From Thinopyrum elongatum (taxonomy: Eukaryota; Streptophyta; Magnoliopsida; Poales; Poaceae), in the NCBI GenBank assembly GCA_011799875.1, contig CM022302.1, forward strand, positions 521,964,560-522,028,559: a DNA stretch of 64,000 nucleotides. Direction: 5' to 3'. Below are positions 10,206 to 21,240 of this stretch, one piece after another. The position numbers were made by a program, and so were the translations under genes. The number at the start of each line of letters is the position of its first letter. Within the stretch, counting starts at the first letter, position 1. The notes beneath the pieces were generated by a model. The model worked only from the letters and a program-made list of their open reading frames with translations. It had not been told where the DNA came from and did not search any database.

Positions 10206-11840
10206 GCATTTACGTCCTTATTAAAAAAGAAGAAGAAAAACTGCGCGAGATCCGCTACTCCGAGGAAATATGCAACTTGTATTTTCAGATGGCCATAGTC
10301 CAGTACAGGTGTGCTACAATATGCAGAAAGCCCCTCAAACTCACGGTGAATCAACAACAATGTGTTCAGAGGGATATAAGATATGTGGTGATCTAGTCTG
10401 AGCATAAGTAAAGTAATCCGAACACACAGAAGAGAATTAATTTGATATTGCACACCAGCACGCACGAAAGAAGCATCTACATCGATATGCTTCGTGAGCT
10501 AGCTCATGCTTCACAACGTCGCGCGCAATACTGATAGCACATGTAATGTATGACAATAGTGTAATAACAGACATACCAAACTCATGAATTAACCATCGTA
10601 AGTTCGTAACCAAGTCACCTCTACCGTCAAAAAGAGTCATAGCTCGCAACTAACCCTCTGTACTCGAATGGGAAACTTCATTTTGTTTCTTCGTCTTTCA
10701 GGCATTGAGAGAACCGTCAAGAAAAGCACAGCAAGCAAAAAGTGAATGCGATCCAAGGGATCACTAGCCCACGTAGCATCCGAATATGCATGAACCTGTA
10801 ATGAACTAAAGCGGGGAAAGAAAAATAACGATGAGAGATCGTGCCATGAAATATTGTAGAACACAAAAAATGTGACTATAGTGAATCGAAGTGGTGGCAG
10901 AGACAAACTAACTGAAAATATGGACATGATAGGAGATATCCGGATGAGAGGCAGCTAGATAGACAAGGCTCCCAACAAAATTAAACCCATTATGGATCGC
11001 TAGAATGGTGGCCAACCAGCTATGCCAGATGGCGCATGCTGGTTGGTCACAGTGAGAACGTTTTTAGTTTTTTTACTTTTTTCTTTTTCTTTTTGAGAAA
11101 AGTTTTTCTAGGCTTTTCTTTTTCTTTTTGAGATGGATGTGATGTCCACGTGACGCGAGAATGGTTTTTGTAATTTCGAGATGAAGATGAGGTGCGCACA
11201 GCTTCCTCTCAAGCGGCCCGCAATAGCGGGCCCCAACCACTAGTGACGGTAAAACGTCGGAGGGATCACCATCAGAAGCATGGTTGTAAACACTGAGCTC
11301 CATGGGAGTCTCAACAGTACGCTCTTCAGTAGGAGCATCACGAGCATGAAGATGTATATACTTTTTTGGGGAAATAAAGAAGCCATTAGAGGTAGAGGAA
11401 ATCTCAATCCCAAGAAAGTAGCGAAGGGGCCAAGATCAGACATGAGAAACTGCTAAAATGTTCCTTAAGAAAGGCAATGTACTCAAGGTTGTCGCCAGTG
11501 ATGATCATGTCATCAGTGTATAGAAGAAGAGTTCGGCCGTGAGGTGAAAGTGAACAAACAGTGTAGGATCATGAGCAGTCATCAGAAAACCAGCGACATT
11601 CACCATAGAGCCAAAATACCCAAACTAGGCACAAGAAGCTTGCTTAAGGCCATAGAGAGAGCGAAGAAAATGACAGACCATGACATCAGAAATAGAATAC
11701 CCAGTTGGTGGCTGCATATAAACCTCCTCGAGCAACTCACCATTAAGAAATTCATTCTTGACATCAACCTGAGATACAGACCAATGGTTAATAGAGGCCA
11801 CAACAAGAAGTGTGCGAACTTTGGTCACATGGCCCACAAG
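10206..11840 (-). pseudogene. Degenerate Copia pol (reverse transcriptase and RNase H)
   Basis: Read on the minus strand from about 11840 down, broken frames show in order: VRTLLVVASINHWSVSQVDV, KNEFLNGELLEEVYMQPP and RSLYGLKQAS; then TDDMIITGDNLEYIAFL, where the catalytic box is YTDD rather than YVDD; then the SDLGP region and ETPMEL. RNase H pieces follow: HAYSDATWASDP near 10800, LRAMTLFDGRGDLVTNLRW near 10640 and AISIARDVVKHEL near 10500. These are the Ty1/copia reverse transcriptase and RNase H landmarks in correct order. Many frameshifts and stops, plus a T-rich insertion at 11060-11135, make it dead. No LTRs were recognised on either side. Confidence 0.85.
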
Positions 11841-12577
11841 AGCACTCATCGTAATCACGACCACGCCTATTGCAGCTCGCCATCCCAGCCGCCGTCGGTG
11901 AGTTCCCGAGGAGCCACGCCCACCGCACCTCCTCTCTTTCGCCCCTCCATTCCGCATGCAGCTAAGAACGAAGGCCAGAGCGATGGCGCGACGCAGGGAG
12001 ACAATGACGACTACACAGCACTCCGGCATGCGGCGAGACTTGCATATCAGGGTGGGAATAGATGGATCTAGAGGATGGCTTGCTGGAGGCGACGTTCCCG
12101 ACAATGGACGGCGGCGACGTCATTCTGCACAACGAGGAACAAGACAAATGAGAAGGAGATGACGTGCAGAGGGAGAGAAGAGGAGCGGCACGGGGCGGCT
12201 GGGAAGGAACCTGGCGGCGCTCGTCGGCAGTCGCCAGTCTCCGGAGGCGCGGGAGAGGCGATGGGGTCGCTCGGGATCGAGCTCCTGCCCGGGGGAGTGG
12301 AGGGAATGGGTGACAGGGTGAAGCGAATAGTGGGTGAAGGAGAGAATGCGGTGCACGAGTGAAAGAAAAGAAAACGTTCGGGCGACTTCTCCCTTGACAC
12401 GAATGAGTCGCTGGGATGACATGGCGAGTCACGTGCGTTTAATCCAATGTCAATAAGGGTGTTCGGGCTGAGTTCCTTAAAATCTAACGTCATTTTTTTA
12501 TCAATTTCATTTTTATTTCTACAATAAAACCAAATCATAAACTTTTTCTTAGTTGAACCAAATCACAAACTGAAGAA
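11841..12577. other. GC-rich unassigned segment upstream of the Copia remnant
   Basis: Overlapping open frames occur on both strands (11962-12538 minus; 12075-12362 plus) because of high GC. A short plus-strand reading from 12060 (MDLEDGLLEATFPTMDGG) to a TGA at about 12149 looks protein-like, but I do not recognise it. It may be a captured or promoter-proximal gene fragment. No function can be given. Confidence 0.3.
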
Positions 12578-12776
12578 TTATGGGCACGATTGGTCTGATG
12601 TCAAAAATTGGCATTGCCAACATTTGACAAATGCCAAATATTGGCTAGTGCTTAGTTGGTTATCATGTTTACTTGCCAACATCACAAGAAGTTGTCAATT
12701 TTTGGCAATTTTTGATATTGTCAATTGTTGGCTTGCCAAGTATTGTCAATGCCAAATGTTGGCATCAAACCAATTA
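12578..12776. mobile_element. MITE-like element with ATTGGTYTGATG inverted ends
   Basis: The left end reads ATTGGTCTGATGTCAA. The right end, reversed, reads ATTGGTTTGATGCCAA. The interior is full of TTGGCAA/TTGCCAA words that can fold back. Length is about 200 bp. The flanking target duplication is not clear, so the superfamily is left open. Confidence 0.5.
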
Positions 12777-13030
12777 TCCTCACAAGAGCATCTCCAATAG
12801 AAGATGTAAAACGAAGATGTAAAAATTTACATCTCAAAAAAAATGCTTTTTGCATCTCCAAAAAAGAGGCAACTCCAACAGATGATGCATATTGGAGATG
12901 TAAAAGAGCAAATCCAATAGAAGATGCAAAGTCAAGATATAAAAACTAGAAACTTCAACTAGTACTTCATTTCAAACATAGTTCTAACTTTTAAAAACAT
13001 AAATTAAACGACTACTACAACTAATCCAGA

Positions 13031-13479
13031 CTACTCGTCGTCCGAGAGCATACAGTACTCCTCCTCGTCCTCATCGGAGGGCTCCTAGAACTCCTCGCCG
13101 TCCTCCTCCGAGGACTCGATGGGGATCACCATCGAGGGGCCGGCCTCGTAGTCCTTCTTCACCTCCTTCTTCTTCTTCTACTCGTCATCGCGCTTCTAGA
13201 AGAACTCTTGCTCGGCCTGGACATACTCCGGATGCTCCCGCACGAGCCTCGCCATCGCCGCCTCATCGCTATCGCCGGGACCAATGACAATGGTCGGCCT
13301 CTTCTTCATCTTCTTCGTTGGTATCTCGTCCATCCAAATGCCCTGCGGCACGAGCATCTCCGCATCCACCCGGGTCTCGATCTCCGTGAAGTTGAGGTCC
13401 GTCTTGGGCCTTCACCGCCACGTCCTAGGCACGCGCGGCCTCGTGTGCGGTGGGGTAGGTTCCGAGCCAGAAGCGGCGA
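13031..13479 (-). pseudogene. AP2/ERF-like gene, C-terminal part (split by gypsy)
   Basis: On the minus strand, immediately after the retrotransposon boundary, the frame reads RRFWLGTYPTAHEAARA. This is the second half of an AP2/ERF DNA-binding domain (typical W-L-G-T-x-x-T-A-x-E-A-A-x-A-x-D). A TAG stands where a Trp is expected, followed by DVAV. A frameshift then leads into NFTEIETRVDAEMLVPQGIW and an acidic, lysine-rich tail with two more in-frame TAGs, ending SDDE-stop at 13031-13033. It joins the piece at 30261-30509. Stops, the frameshift and the insertion make it non-functional. I cannot say whether it came from a host ERF gene or from an older transposon-borne lineage. Confidence 0.75.
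13475..13479. repeat. Target duplication GGCGA (left copy)
   Basis: GGCGA here and at 30261-30265 flank the outer gypsy exactly. Taking the element and one copy out rejoins the AP2 frame. Confidence 0.9.
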
Positions 13480-14995
13480 TGATGACCCACAAGTATAGGG
13501 GATCTATCGTAGTACTTTCGATAAGTAAGAGTGTCGAACCCAACGAGGAGCAGAAGGAAATGACAAGCGGTTTTCAGCAAGGTATTCTCTGAAAGCACTG
13601 AAATTATCGGTAACAGATAGTTTTGTGGCAAGATAATTCGTAACGGGTAACAAGTAACAAGTGTAGCAAGGTGGCTCAATCCTTTTTGTAGCAAAGGACA
13701 AGCCTGGACAAACTCTTATATAAAGCAAAGCGCTCCCAAGGACACATGGGAATTATTGTCAAGTTAGTTTTCATCATGCTCATATGATTCGTGTTCGTTA
13801 CTTTGATAATTTGATATGTGGGTGGACCGGTGCTTGGGTGCTGTCCTTACTTGGACAAGCCTCCCACTTATGATTAACCACTCTCGCAAGCATCCACAAC
13901 TACGAAAGAAGAATTAAGATAAATCTAACCATAGCATGAAACATATGGATCCAAATCAGCCCCTTACGAAGCAACACATAAACTAGGGTTTAAGCTTCTG
14001 TCACTCTAGCAACCCATCATCTACTTATTACTTCCCAATGCCTTCCCCTAGGCCCAAACAATGGTGAAGTGTCATGTAGTCGACGTTCACATAACACCAC
14101 TAGAGGAAAGACAACATACATCTCATCAAAATATCGAACGAATACCAAATTCACATAATTACTTATAACAAGACTTCTCCCATGTCCTCAGGAACAAACG
14201 TAACTACTCACAAAGCATATTCATGTTCATAATCAGAGGAGTAATAAGTATCATTAAGGATCTGAACATATGATCTTCCCCCGAATAAACCAACTAGCAT
14301 CAACTACAAGGAGTAATCAACACTACTAGCAACCCATAGGTACCAATCTGAGGTTTTGAGACAAAGATCGGATACAAGAGATGAACTAGGGTTTGGAGAG
14401 GAGATGGTGCTGGTGAAGATGTTGATGGAGATTGACCACCTCTCGATGAGAGGATCATTGGTGATGACGATAGCTTCGATTTACCCCTCCGGGAGGGAAG
14501 TTTCCCCGGCAGAACAGCTCCGCTGGAGCCCTAGATTGGTTCTGTCCAAGTTCCGCCTCGAGACGGCGGCGCTTCATCCCGAAATCTCTCTCTTGATTTT
14601 TTTTTCCAGGTCAAAAGACACCATATAGAAGAAGGGGGGCACCGGAGACCTGCCAGGGGGCCCACAAGCCCTAAGTGCGCGCCCAGGGGGGTAGGGCGCG
14701 CCCCCCAGGCTTGTGGCCACCTGGTGGGTCCCCTCTGATATTTTCTTCGCCTAGTATTTTTTATATATTCCAAAATAATTCTTCGTAAATTTTCAGGACT
14801 TTTGGAGTTGTGCAGAATAGGTCTCTCAGATTTGCTCCTTCCCGGTCCAGAATTCCAGCTGCCGGCATTCTCCCTCTTTGTGTAAACCTTGTAGAATAAC
14901 AGAGAAAAGGCATAAGTATTATACCATAATGTGTAATAACAGCCTATAATGCAATAAATATCGATATAAAAGCATGATGCACAATGGACATATCA
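13480..14995 (-). repeat. 3' LTR of the outer gypsy
   Basis: Begins (plus strand) TGATGACCCACAAGTATAGG and ends CACAATGGACATATCA. It contains a GC-rich fold-back block with GGCGCGCC-like core at about 14636-14735 and, just after it in element sense, a CTTCTATATGG TATA-like site. The end nearest the internal region abuts the polypurine tract. Confidence 0.9.
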
Positions 14996-15010
14996 ACTCC
15001 CCCAAGCTTA
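14996..15010 (-). other. Polypurine tract of the outer gypsy
   Basis: In element sense AAGCTTGGGGGAGT sits directly against the 3' LTR, the expected site for plus-strand DNA priming. Confidence 0.85.
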
Positions 15011-16551
15011 GACCTCGCTTGTCCTCAAGCGGAAGCCGAAATCGATAATCATGTCCACATGTTTAGAGATAGAGGCGTCGATAAAATAAAATACGGACAT
15101 GAAGGCATCATGATCATCTTTAGAACACCAACATATTTTGTCATATAATTTCTCATGCTAAAGTAACAATTCGTTCACAAGGTAAAGTATGAAACAAGAA
15201 CTTTATTGAAAACTAACAAACTATGATCGCAGTCATTGGAGCAATTGCAATTTATCATAACGCAGGAAAGAGTCAATGTAAGAGCTTTTCAGCAAGTTCA
15301 CATACTCAACTATCATTTAGTCTTTCATAATTGCTAACACTCATGCAACATCTATGAGATCAAAGTTTCAATCGGACACAGAGAAAGATAGGGGCTTATG
15401 GTTTAGCCTCCCAACCTTTTACCTCAAGGGTAATGTCAACAATAATAGTTTATGAATATCTACATCCGAGTGGATATATATATCTGGATCTTCCCCAACA
15501 TATAGTGCTTGCCAAAAAGAAAAAGTGTAAAAAGAATAGGTGAAGGTCACCATGACTCTTGCATTAAGGTAGAAGGTAAATAAAAGATAGGCCCTTCACA
15601 GAGGGAAGCAGAGGTTGTCATGCGCTTTTATGGTTGGATGCACAAAATCTTAATGCAAAAGAACGTCACTTTATATTGCCGCTTGTGATAAAGAACTTTA
15701 TTATGCAGTTCGTCGCTTTTATTTCTTCCATATCACAAGTTCGTATAAAGCTTATTTTCCTCACACTAAAAGATCATACATATTTAGAGAGCAATTTTTA
15801 TTGCTTGCACCGATGACAACTTACTTGAAAGATCTTACTCAATCCATAGGTAGGTATGGTGGACTCTCATGGCAAAACTGGGTTAAGGGATTTTGGATGC
15901 GCAAGTAGTATCTCTACTTGGTGCAAAAGATTTGGCTAGCATGGGATGAGAAGCAAGCTCAACATGTTGGAGGATCCATGACAATATAACTTCTATTCGG
16001 ATATAAAGAAACATAACTCATTATGTTGTCTTCCTTGTCCAACATCAACCTTTTAGCATATAATATTTTAATGAGTGCTCGCAATCACAAAAGATGTCCA
16101 AGATAGTATATTTATATGTGAGACCACTCTTTCTTTATTACTTCCTATTAATTGCAACAATGACCAAAACTATGTTTGTCAACTCCCAACAAATTTCATG
16201 CGACATACTTCTTATGTATGAAGTCATCACTTCCCATAAGATCATTATATAATCTTTCTATTTCTTTTGTTCTTTATTTCTTTTTCTTTTTCTCTAGATC
16301 ATGGCAAGAAAGCAAAGCCCTCAACTCAAAACTAATCTTTATTATATAACTCTCGGACTCGCTTACAAAGAGGGAACACAAAGCAAAACTCAGAGCTAGA
16401 TCATACTAAAACTTTATTCTAATAAATCAAGATATAACCAAAAGGATCGAACTAAGAAAAACGATAAAGGTAAAGATGTGATGGTGATACGATACCGGGG
16501 CACCTCCCCCAAGCTTGGCAGTTACCAAGGGGAGTGCCCATACCCATATAT
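15011..16551. other. Outer gypsy 3' untranslated region
   Basis: About 1.5 kb between the accessory ORF and the polypurine tract without a gene. It matches the corresponding region of the inner element (25129-26680) in order and many words. A second AAGCTTGGGGGAG motif (minus sense) is at about 16505-16517. Confidence 0.7.
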
Positions 16552-16942
16552 TTAGTTCTCTTTCTTTGGAGGTGGCGATGATGGAGTTGTATTCTTCTTC
16601 TCCAACTTGCGTCGGAGGATAAAATTCTCCTCCCTTAGCTCCTCATTGTCAGGCTCAAGCTTCAATATCTTTTTGCACAATGCTGCTTTGCTTTCCTACA
16701 GAAAACGGGATGGAATAGATTGGAACCTTGGGAAGGCTTAACTTCTTGAATTCTACGTGCATATCTCCAGGTTGAGGTAGTGGATCTTCATCTTCATCAG
16801 AGCTATCGTTCTTTGTTTTATCCATGTCGAAGTCTTCCTCCTCTTCCGTAGTCCAACCATAATGATCCACTTCCCCGTAGACCTTTGGGTTTGCGATATA
16901 ATCAGCTACGTAGCTCTCTCCCTCCGAATCTTGTGACGACAT
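16552..16942 (-). pseudogene. Accessory ORF of the outer gypsy
   Basis: Starts MSSQDSEGESYVADYIANPK, is rich in Asp and Glu in the middle (TTEEEEDFDMDK), and reaches a stop early after a frameshift near 16660. In the shifted frame it continues LKLEPDNEELREENFILRRK, a heptad-like coiled coil, and ends PPPKKEN-stop at 16552. The inner element has an ORF in the same place with a similar coiled coil and the ending SSPKEN. This is the env-like position of Athila elements, but I see no membrane segment. Function is unknown. Confidence 0.6.
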
Positions 16943-17134
16943 ACTTTCAGATCTGCCAGGACAACAGCACGAAACAAGAATAGAGGATTTTGCCGTGATA
17001 CGGTGGTCAAAACCTTCGGGAGATTATATAATGAATTTTTACCGACCGAAAGAAGTGTACTACAAGAAAACGGAGTTCGGAGGGCACATGAGGTGGCCAC
17101 AAGCCAGGGAGGCGCGCCCCCACGGCTTGTCGCC
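16943..17134 (-). promoter_or_regulatory. Internal promoter-like module before the accessory ORF (outer)
   Basis: In element sense, a GC-rich fold-back block (17093-17134, GGCTTGTGGCC and its partner around a GGCGCGCC core) is followed by TATATAAT (17033-17042). The accessory ATG lies about 90 bases further at 16942. The LTR of the same element has the same arrangement of GC block then TATA-like site. Promoter activity is inferred only. Confidence 0.45.
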
Positions 17135-17469
17135 TCCTCGTGCACTTTTCGGACTACTTTTTATTTTTCTAATTTTTTAAATATTCCAAAACGGAGTAAA
17201 ATTGCCATTGGAAAAGTTTTGGAGTCGGTTTACTTACCGTACCACATACCTATTCCTTTTCAGAGTCTGAAACGTTCTGGTAGGTCTCCCTTATGTGCTC
17301 CTCCGGTGTTATGGTATTAATAATATTGGTCTCAAAATTTATGGGAGTACCTGAGATATAATGTTTGATTCTTTGCCCGTTTACCACCTTCGGGTTAGTG
17401 CCTTCGGCGTTGTTTATTTTGATGGCACCGAAATGATAAACGTCCTCGATAATGTAAGGACCTTACCAT

Positions 17470-18048
17470 TTAGAGAGGAGCTTTCCTGCAAAAACTCTTA
17501 AACGAGAATTGTATAGCGCGTAAGACATGGTCACCTACATTGAATTCATGCTTTTGTATCCTTTTATCATGCCATCTTTTAACTTTCTCTTTAAATAGTT
17601 TGGCGTTTTCATAGGCTTGGGTTCTCCATTCATCAAGTGAGCTAATGTCAAATAACCTCTTCTCACCGGCAAGTTTGAAATCATAGTTGAGCTCTTTGAT
17701 TGCCCAATAAGCTTTATGTTCTAGTTCAAGAGGTAAGTGACATGTTTCTCTATAAACCATTTTATATGGAGACATACCCATTGGGTTTTTATAAGCAGTT
17801 CTATAAGCCCATAATGCATCATCAAGTTTCTTAGACCAATTCTTTCTGGATCTATTAACAGTCTTTTGCAAGATCAATTTTATTTCCCTATTACTTAATC
17901 CTACTTGGCCACTAGACTGAGGGTGATATGGAGATGCAATTCTAGGGTTAACATCATACTTAGCAAGCATCTTACGGAAAGCACCATGAATAAAGTGTGA
18001 ACCACCATCATGATTGGGGCATGAATATAACATTGCATTAAGCCTCCC
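17470..18048 (-). pseudogene. Gag-integrase deletion junction of the outer gypsy (integrase part)
   Basis: From the insertion point at 18048 the minus strand reads GRLNAMLYSCPNH (gag) directly into DGGSHFIHGAFRKMLAKYDV (integrase). The gag C-terminus, protease, reverse transcriptase and RNase H are missing. The junction at 18008-18010 shares TGA with both parent sequences as seen in the inner element. The integrase DDE motif has QVGLSNREIK where the inner element has QVELSNREIK, so the catalytic glutamate is lost. The frame breaks near 17500, before the usual C-terminal end. Confidence 0.85.
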
Positions 18049-19564
18049 TGATATGTCCATTTTGCATCATGTTTGCCTACTGTTATTTATGATGTTTTTA
18101 TGCATAATAATGCTTTTTGGAGTAATTCTAATGCCTTTTCTCTCATAATATGCAAGGTTCACACAAAGAGGGAGAATTCCAGCAGCTGGAAATCTGGACC
18201 TGAAAAGCTACGTCAGGCTACCTATTCTGCATAACTCCAAATGAGCTGAAACTTCACGAGGAATTTTTATGGAATATATAAGAATTATTGGAGCCAATAA
18301 GTACCAGAGGGGGCCCACCAGGTGGGCACAACCCACCTGGGCGCGCCAGGGAGCCCAGGCGCGCCCAGGTGGGTTGTGCCCTCCTCGGCCCACTTTCGGT
18401 GCCCCTCTTCTGGTATATAAGTCATTTTGACCTAGAAAAATAAGAAGAAGACTTTCGGGACAAAGCGCCACCGTCTCGAGGCGGAACTTGGGCAGGAGCA
18501 CTTTTGCCCTCCGGCAGAGCGATTCCGCCGGCGGAACTTCCCTCCCGGAGTGGGAAATCATCATCATCATCATCACCAACAACTCTCCCATCTTGGGGAG
18601 GGCAATCTCCATCAACATCTTCAACAGCACCATCTCCTCTCAAACCCTAGTTCATCTCTTGTGTTCAATCTTTGTACCGGAACTATAGATTGGTACTTGT
18701 GGGTGACTAGTAGTGTTGATTACATCTTGTAGTTGATTACTATATGGTTTATTTGGTGGAAGATTATATGTTCAGATCCATTATTCTATTTAATACCCCT
18801 CTGATCTTGAGCATGATTATCATTAGTGAGTAGTTACTTTTGTTCTTGAGGTCACGGGAGAAATCTTGTTGCAAGTAATCATGTGAACTTGATATGTGTT
18901 CGATATTTTGATGATATATATGTTGTGATTCCCTTAGTGGTGTCATGTGAACGTCGACTACATGGCACTTCAACTTATTAGGGCCTAAGGGAATGCATTG
19001 TGGAGTAGTTATTAGATGATGGGTTGCGAGAGTGACAGAAGCTTAAACCCTAGTTTATGCGCTATTCCGTAAGGGACTAATTTGGATCCAAAAGTTTAAT
19101 GCTATGGTTAGATTTATTCTTAATACTTTTCTCGTTGTTGCGGATGCTTGCGAGGGGGTTAACCATAAGTAGGAGGTTTATTCAAGTAAGAACAGCACCT
19201 AAGCACCGGTCCACCCACATATCAAATTATCAAAGTAGCAAACACAAATCAAACCAACATGATGAAAGTGACTAGATGAAATCCCCGTGTACCCTCAAGA
19301 ATGCTTTGCTTATCATAAGAGATCGTTTTGTCCTGTACTTTGCCTCAAAAGGATTGGGCTACCTTGCTGCACTTTTATTACCATTACCATTACTTGCTCG
19401 TTACAAATTATCTTGCTACCAAACTACTCGTTACTTATAATTTCAGTGCTTGCAGACATTACCTTGCTGAAAACCACTTGTCATTTCCTTCTGCTCCTCG
19501 TTGGGTTCGACACTCTTACTTATCGAAAGGACTATGATTGATCCCCTGTACTTGTGGGTCATCA
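18049..19564 (+). repeat. 5' LTR of the inner gypsy
   Basis: Starts TGATATGTCCATTTTGCATC and ends ACTTGTGGGTCATCA. Arms 18324-18347 and 18358-18381 form a perfect 24-bp inverted repeat around a 10-bp loop, with GGCGCGCC nearest the loop. About 33 bp later is a TATATAA box (18414-18420), the likely LTR promoter. A short ATC repeat lies at about 18557-18575. Confidence 0.95.
18414..18420 (+). promoter_or_regulatory. TATA box of the inner gypsy LTR
   Basis: TATATAA within GGTATATAAGTC, downstream of the 24-bp inverted repeat. The same GGTATATAAGTC occurs in the 3' LTR at 27058-27069. Confidence 0.65.
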
Positions 19565-19575
19565 AGGCTATTTTC

Positions 19576-19593
19576 TAGCGCCGTTGCTGGGGA
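19576..19593 (+). other. Primer binding site, tRNA-Asp type (inner)
   Basis: TAGCGCCGTTGCTGGGGA lies 11 bases after the 5' LTR. It differs at two bases from TGGCGCCGTTGCCGGGGA, the complement of the plant tRNA-Asp 3' end used by Athila-type elements. The outer element has the perfect version. Confidence 0.85.
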
Positions 19594-19670
19594 GTGAAGT
19601 GCTCTTGGTAAGTGGAAATCGGTAAGGAAAAATTATTACTACATGCTGAAATTTATTGTCACTTGCTACT

Positions 19671-21240
19671 ATGGAGAACAATCCTTTGAGGGGTTTGTTC
19701 GGGGTATCTTCACCTCGACCGGAACCACAATTAGTTACCCCTCAACCTACTGCACCTACTGAAAATATTGGTTATGAAATTCCTTCGGGTATGATAGAAC
19801 AACTGCTAGCTAATCCTTATGGAGGAGATGGAACCGAACATCCTGATATGCACTTGATATATGTGGATGAAATTTGTGGATTATTTAAACTTGCAGGTTT
19901 ACCCGGAGATGAAGCTAAGAAGAAGGTTTTCCCTTTATCTTTGAAGGGAAAAGCATTGGCATGGTATAGGCTATGCGATGATATTGGATCTTGGAATTGG
20001 AATCGATTGAAATTGGAATTTCACCAAAAAAATTATCCTATGCATCTAGTTCATCGTGTTCGGAATTACATATATAATTTTTGGCCTCGTGAAGGAGAAA
20101 GTATCGCTCTAGCTTGGGGGAGGCTTAAGTCAATGTTATATTCATGCCCCAATCATGAGCTCTCAAGAGAAATTATTATTCAGAATTTTTATGCTCGGCT
20201 TTCTCATGATGATCGATCCATTCTTGATACTTCTTGTACTGGTTCCTTTATGAAGAAGACTATTGATTTCCGGTGGGATCTTTTAGAAAGAATTAAATGC
20301 AACTCTGAAGATTGGGAACTCGACGAAGGTAAAGAGTTAGGTATTAAACTCAAGTATGATTATGTTAAATCTTTTATGAATACCGATGCTTTTCAAAAGT
20401 TTAGCACTAAATATGGACTTGACTCTGAGATAGTAGCCTCCTTTTGTGAATCATTTGCTACTCATGTTGACCTCCCTAAGGAGAACTGGTTTAAATATCA
20501 TCCACCTATCAAAGAAGAAATTAAAGAACCAGTAGTAGCTAAAGATGAAACTATTATTTACAATGTTGATCCAGTTGTGCCTACTGCTTATATTGAAAAA
20601 CCACCTTTCCCTGTTAGGATAAAGGAACATGCTAAAGTCTCAACTGTGGTCAACAAAAGTTATATTAGAACTTCCAAACCTGTTGAATAAATCAAAGTAG
20701 AACCTAGTGTTGCTATGGTTAAAGATCTCTTGGTTGAAAATATAGATGGGCATGTTATTTACTTCTGTGATGAAGCTGCTAGAATTGCCAAACCCGATGA
20801 AAAAGATAAACATAGACCCGTTGTTGGCATGCCTGTTGTCTCAGTTAAAATAGGAGATCACTGTTATCATGGTTTATGCGACATAGGTGCTAGCGTGAGT
20901 GCCATTCCTGTTACCTTATATCAAGAAATTATGAATGATATAGCACCCGCTGAAATAGAAGACATAGATGTTACTATTAAACTTGCTAATAGGGACACCA
21001 TCACACCACTTGGGATTGTTAGAGATGTTGAAGTCTTGTGTGGGAAAATAAAATACCCTACTAATTTTCTTGTTCTTGGTTCCCCACAAGATGACTTTTG
21101 TCCCATTATCTTTGGTAGACCTTTCTTGAACACCGTCAATGCTAAAATAGATTGTGAGAAACAAACCATCGGTGTTAGTTTTGGTAATGAGTCTCATGAG
21201 TTTAATTTTTCCAAGTTTAGTAGAAACATCATAAGGAAGA
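19671..21240 (+). pseudogene. Gag-protease region of the inner gypsy
   Basis: The first ATG (19671) gives MENNPLRGLFGVSSPRPEPQ, the same start as in the outer element. A retrotransposon gag domain follows (GLPGDEAKKKVFPLSLKGKA, WNWNRLKLEFHQKNYP, AWGRLKSMLYSCPNHEL). An in-frame TAA at 20688-20690 breaks it, but the same frame continues to an aspartic protease with LCDIGASVSAIP near 20877-20912 (active-site Asp in D-I-G-A) and FGRPFLNT near 21112. A one-base shift at about 21225-21240 separates it from the reverse transcriptase frame. No CCHC zinc knuckle was seen. Gag would form the particle and the protease would process the polyprotein. Confidence 0.9.

Noticed and set aside
12068..12538. 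156-codon minus-strand frame as a host gene
   Set aside because: No domain, no homologue recognised, overlapping frames in other phases, and next to dead Copia sequence.
18550..18600. Run of histidine codons (HHHHHH) in a small frame
   Set aside because: It comes from a short ATC repeat inside the gypsy LTR, repeated in altered form in the other LTR. Not a gene.
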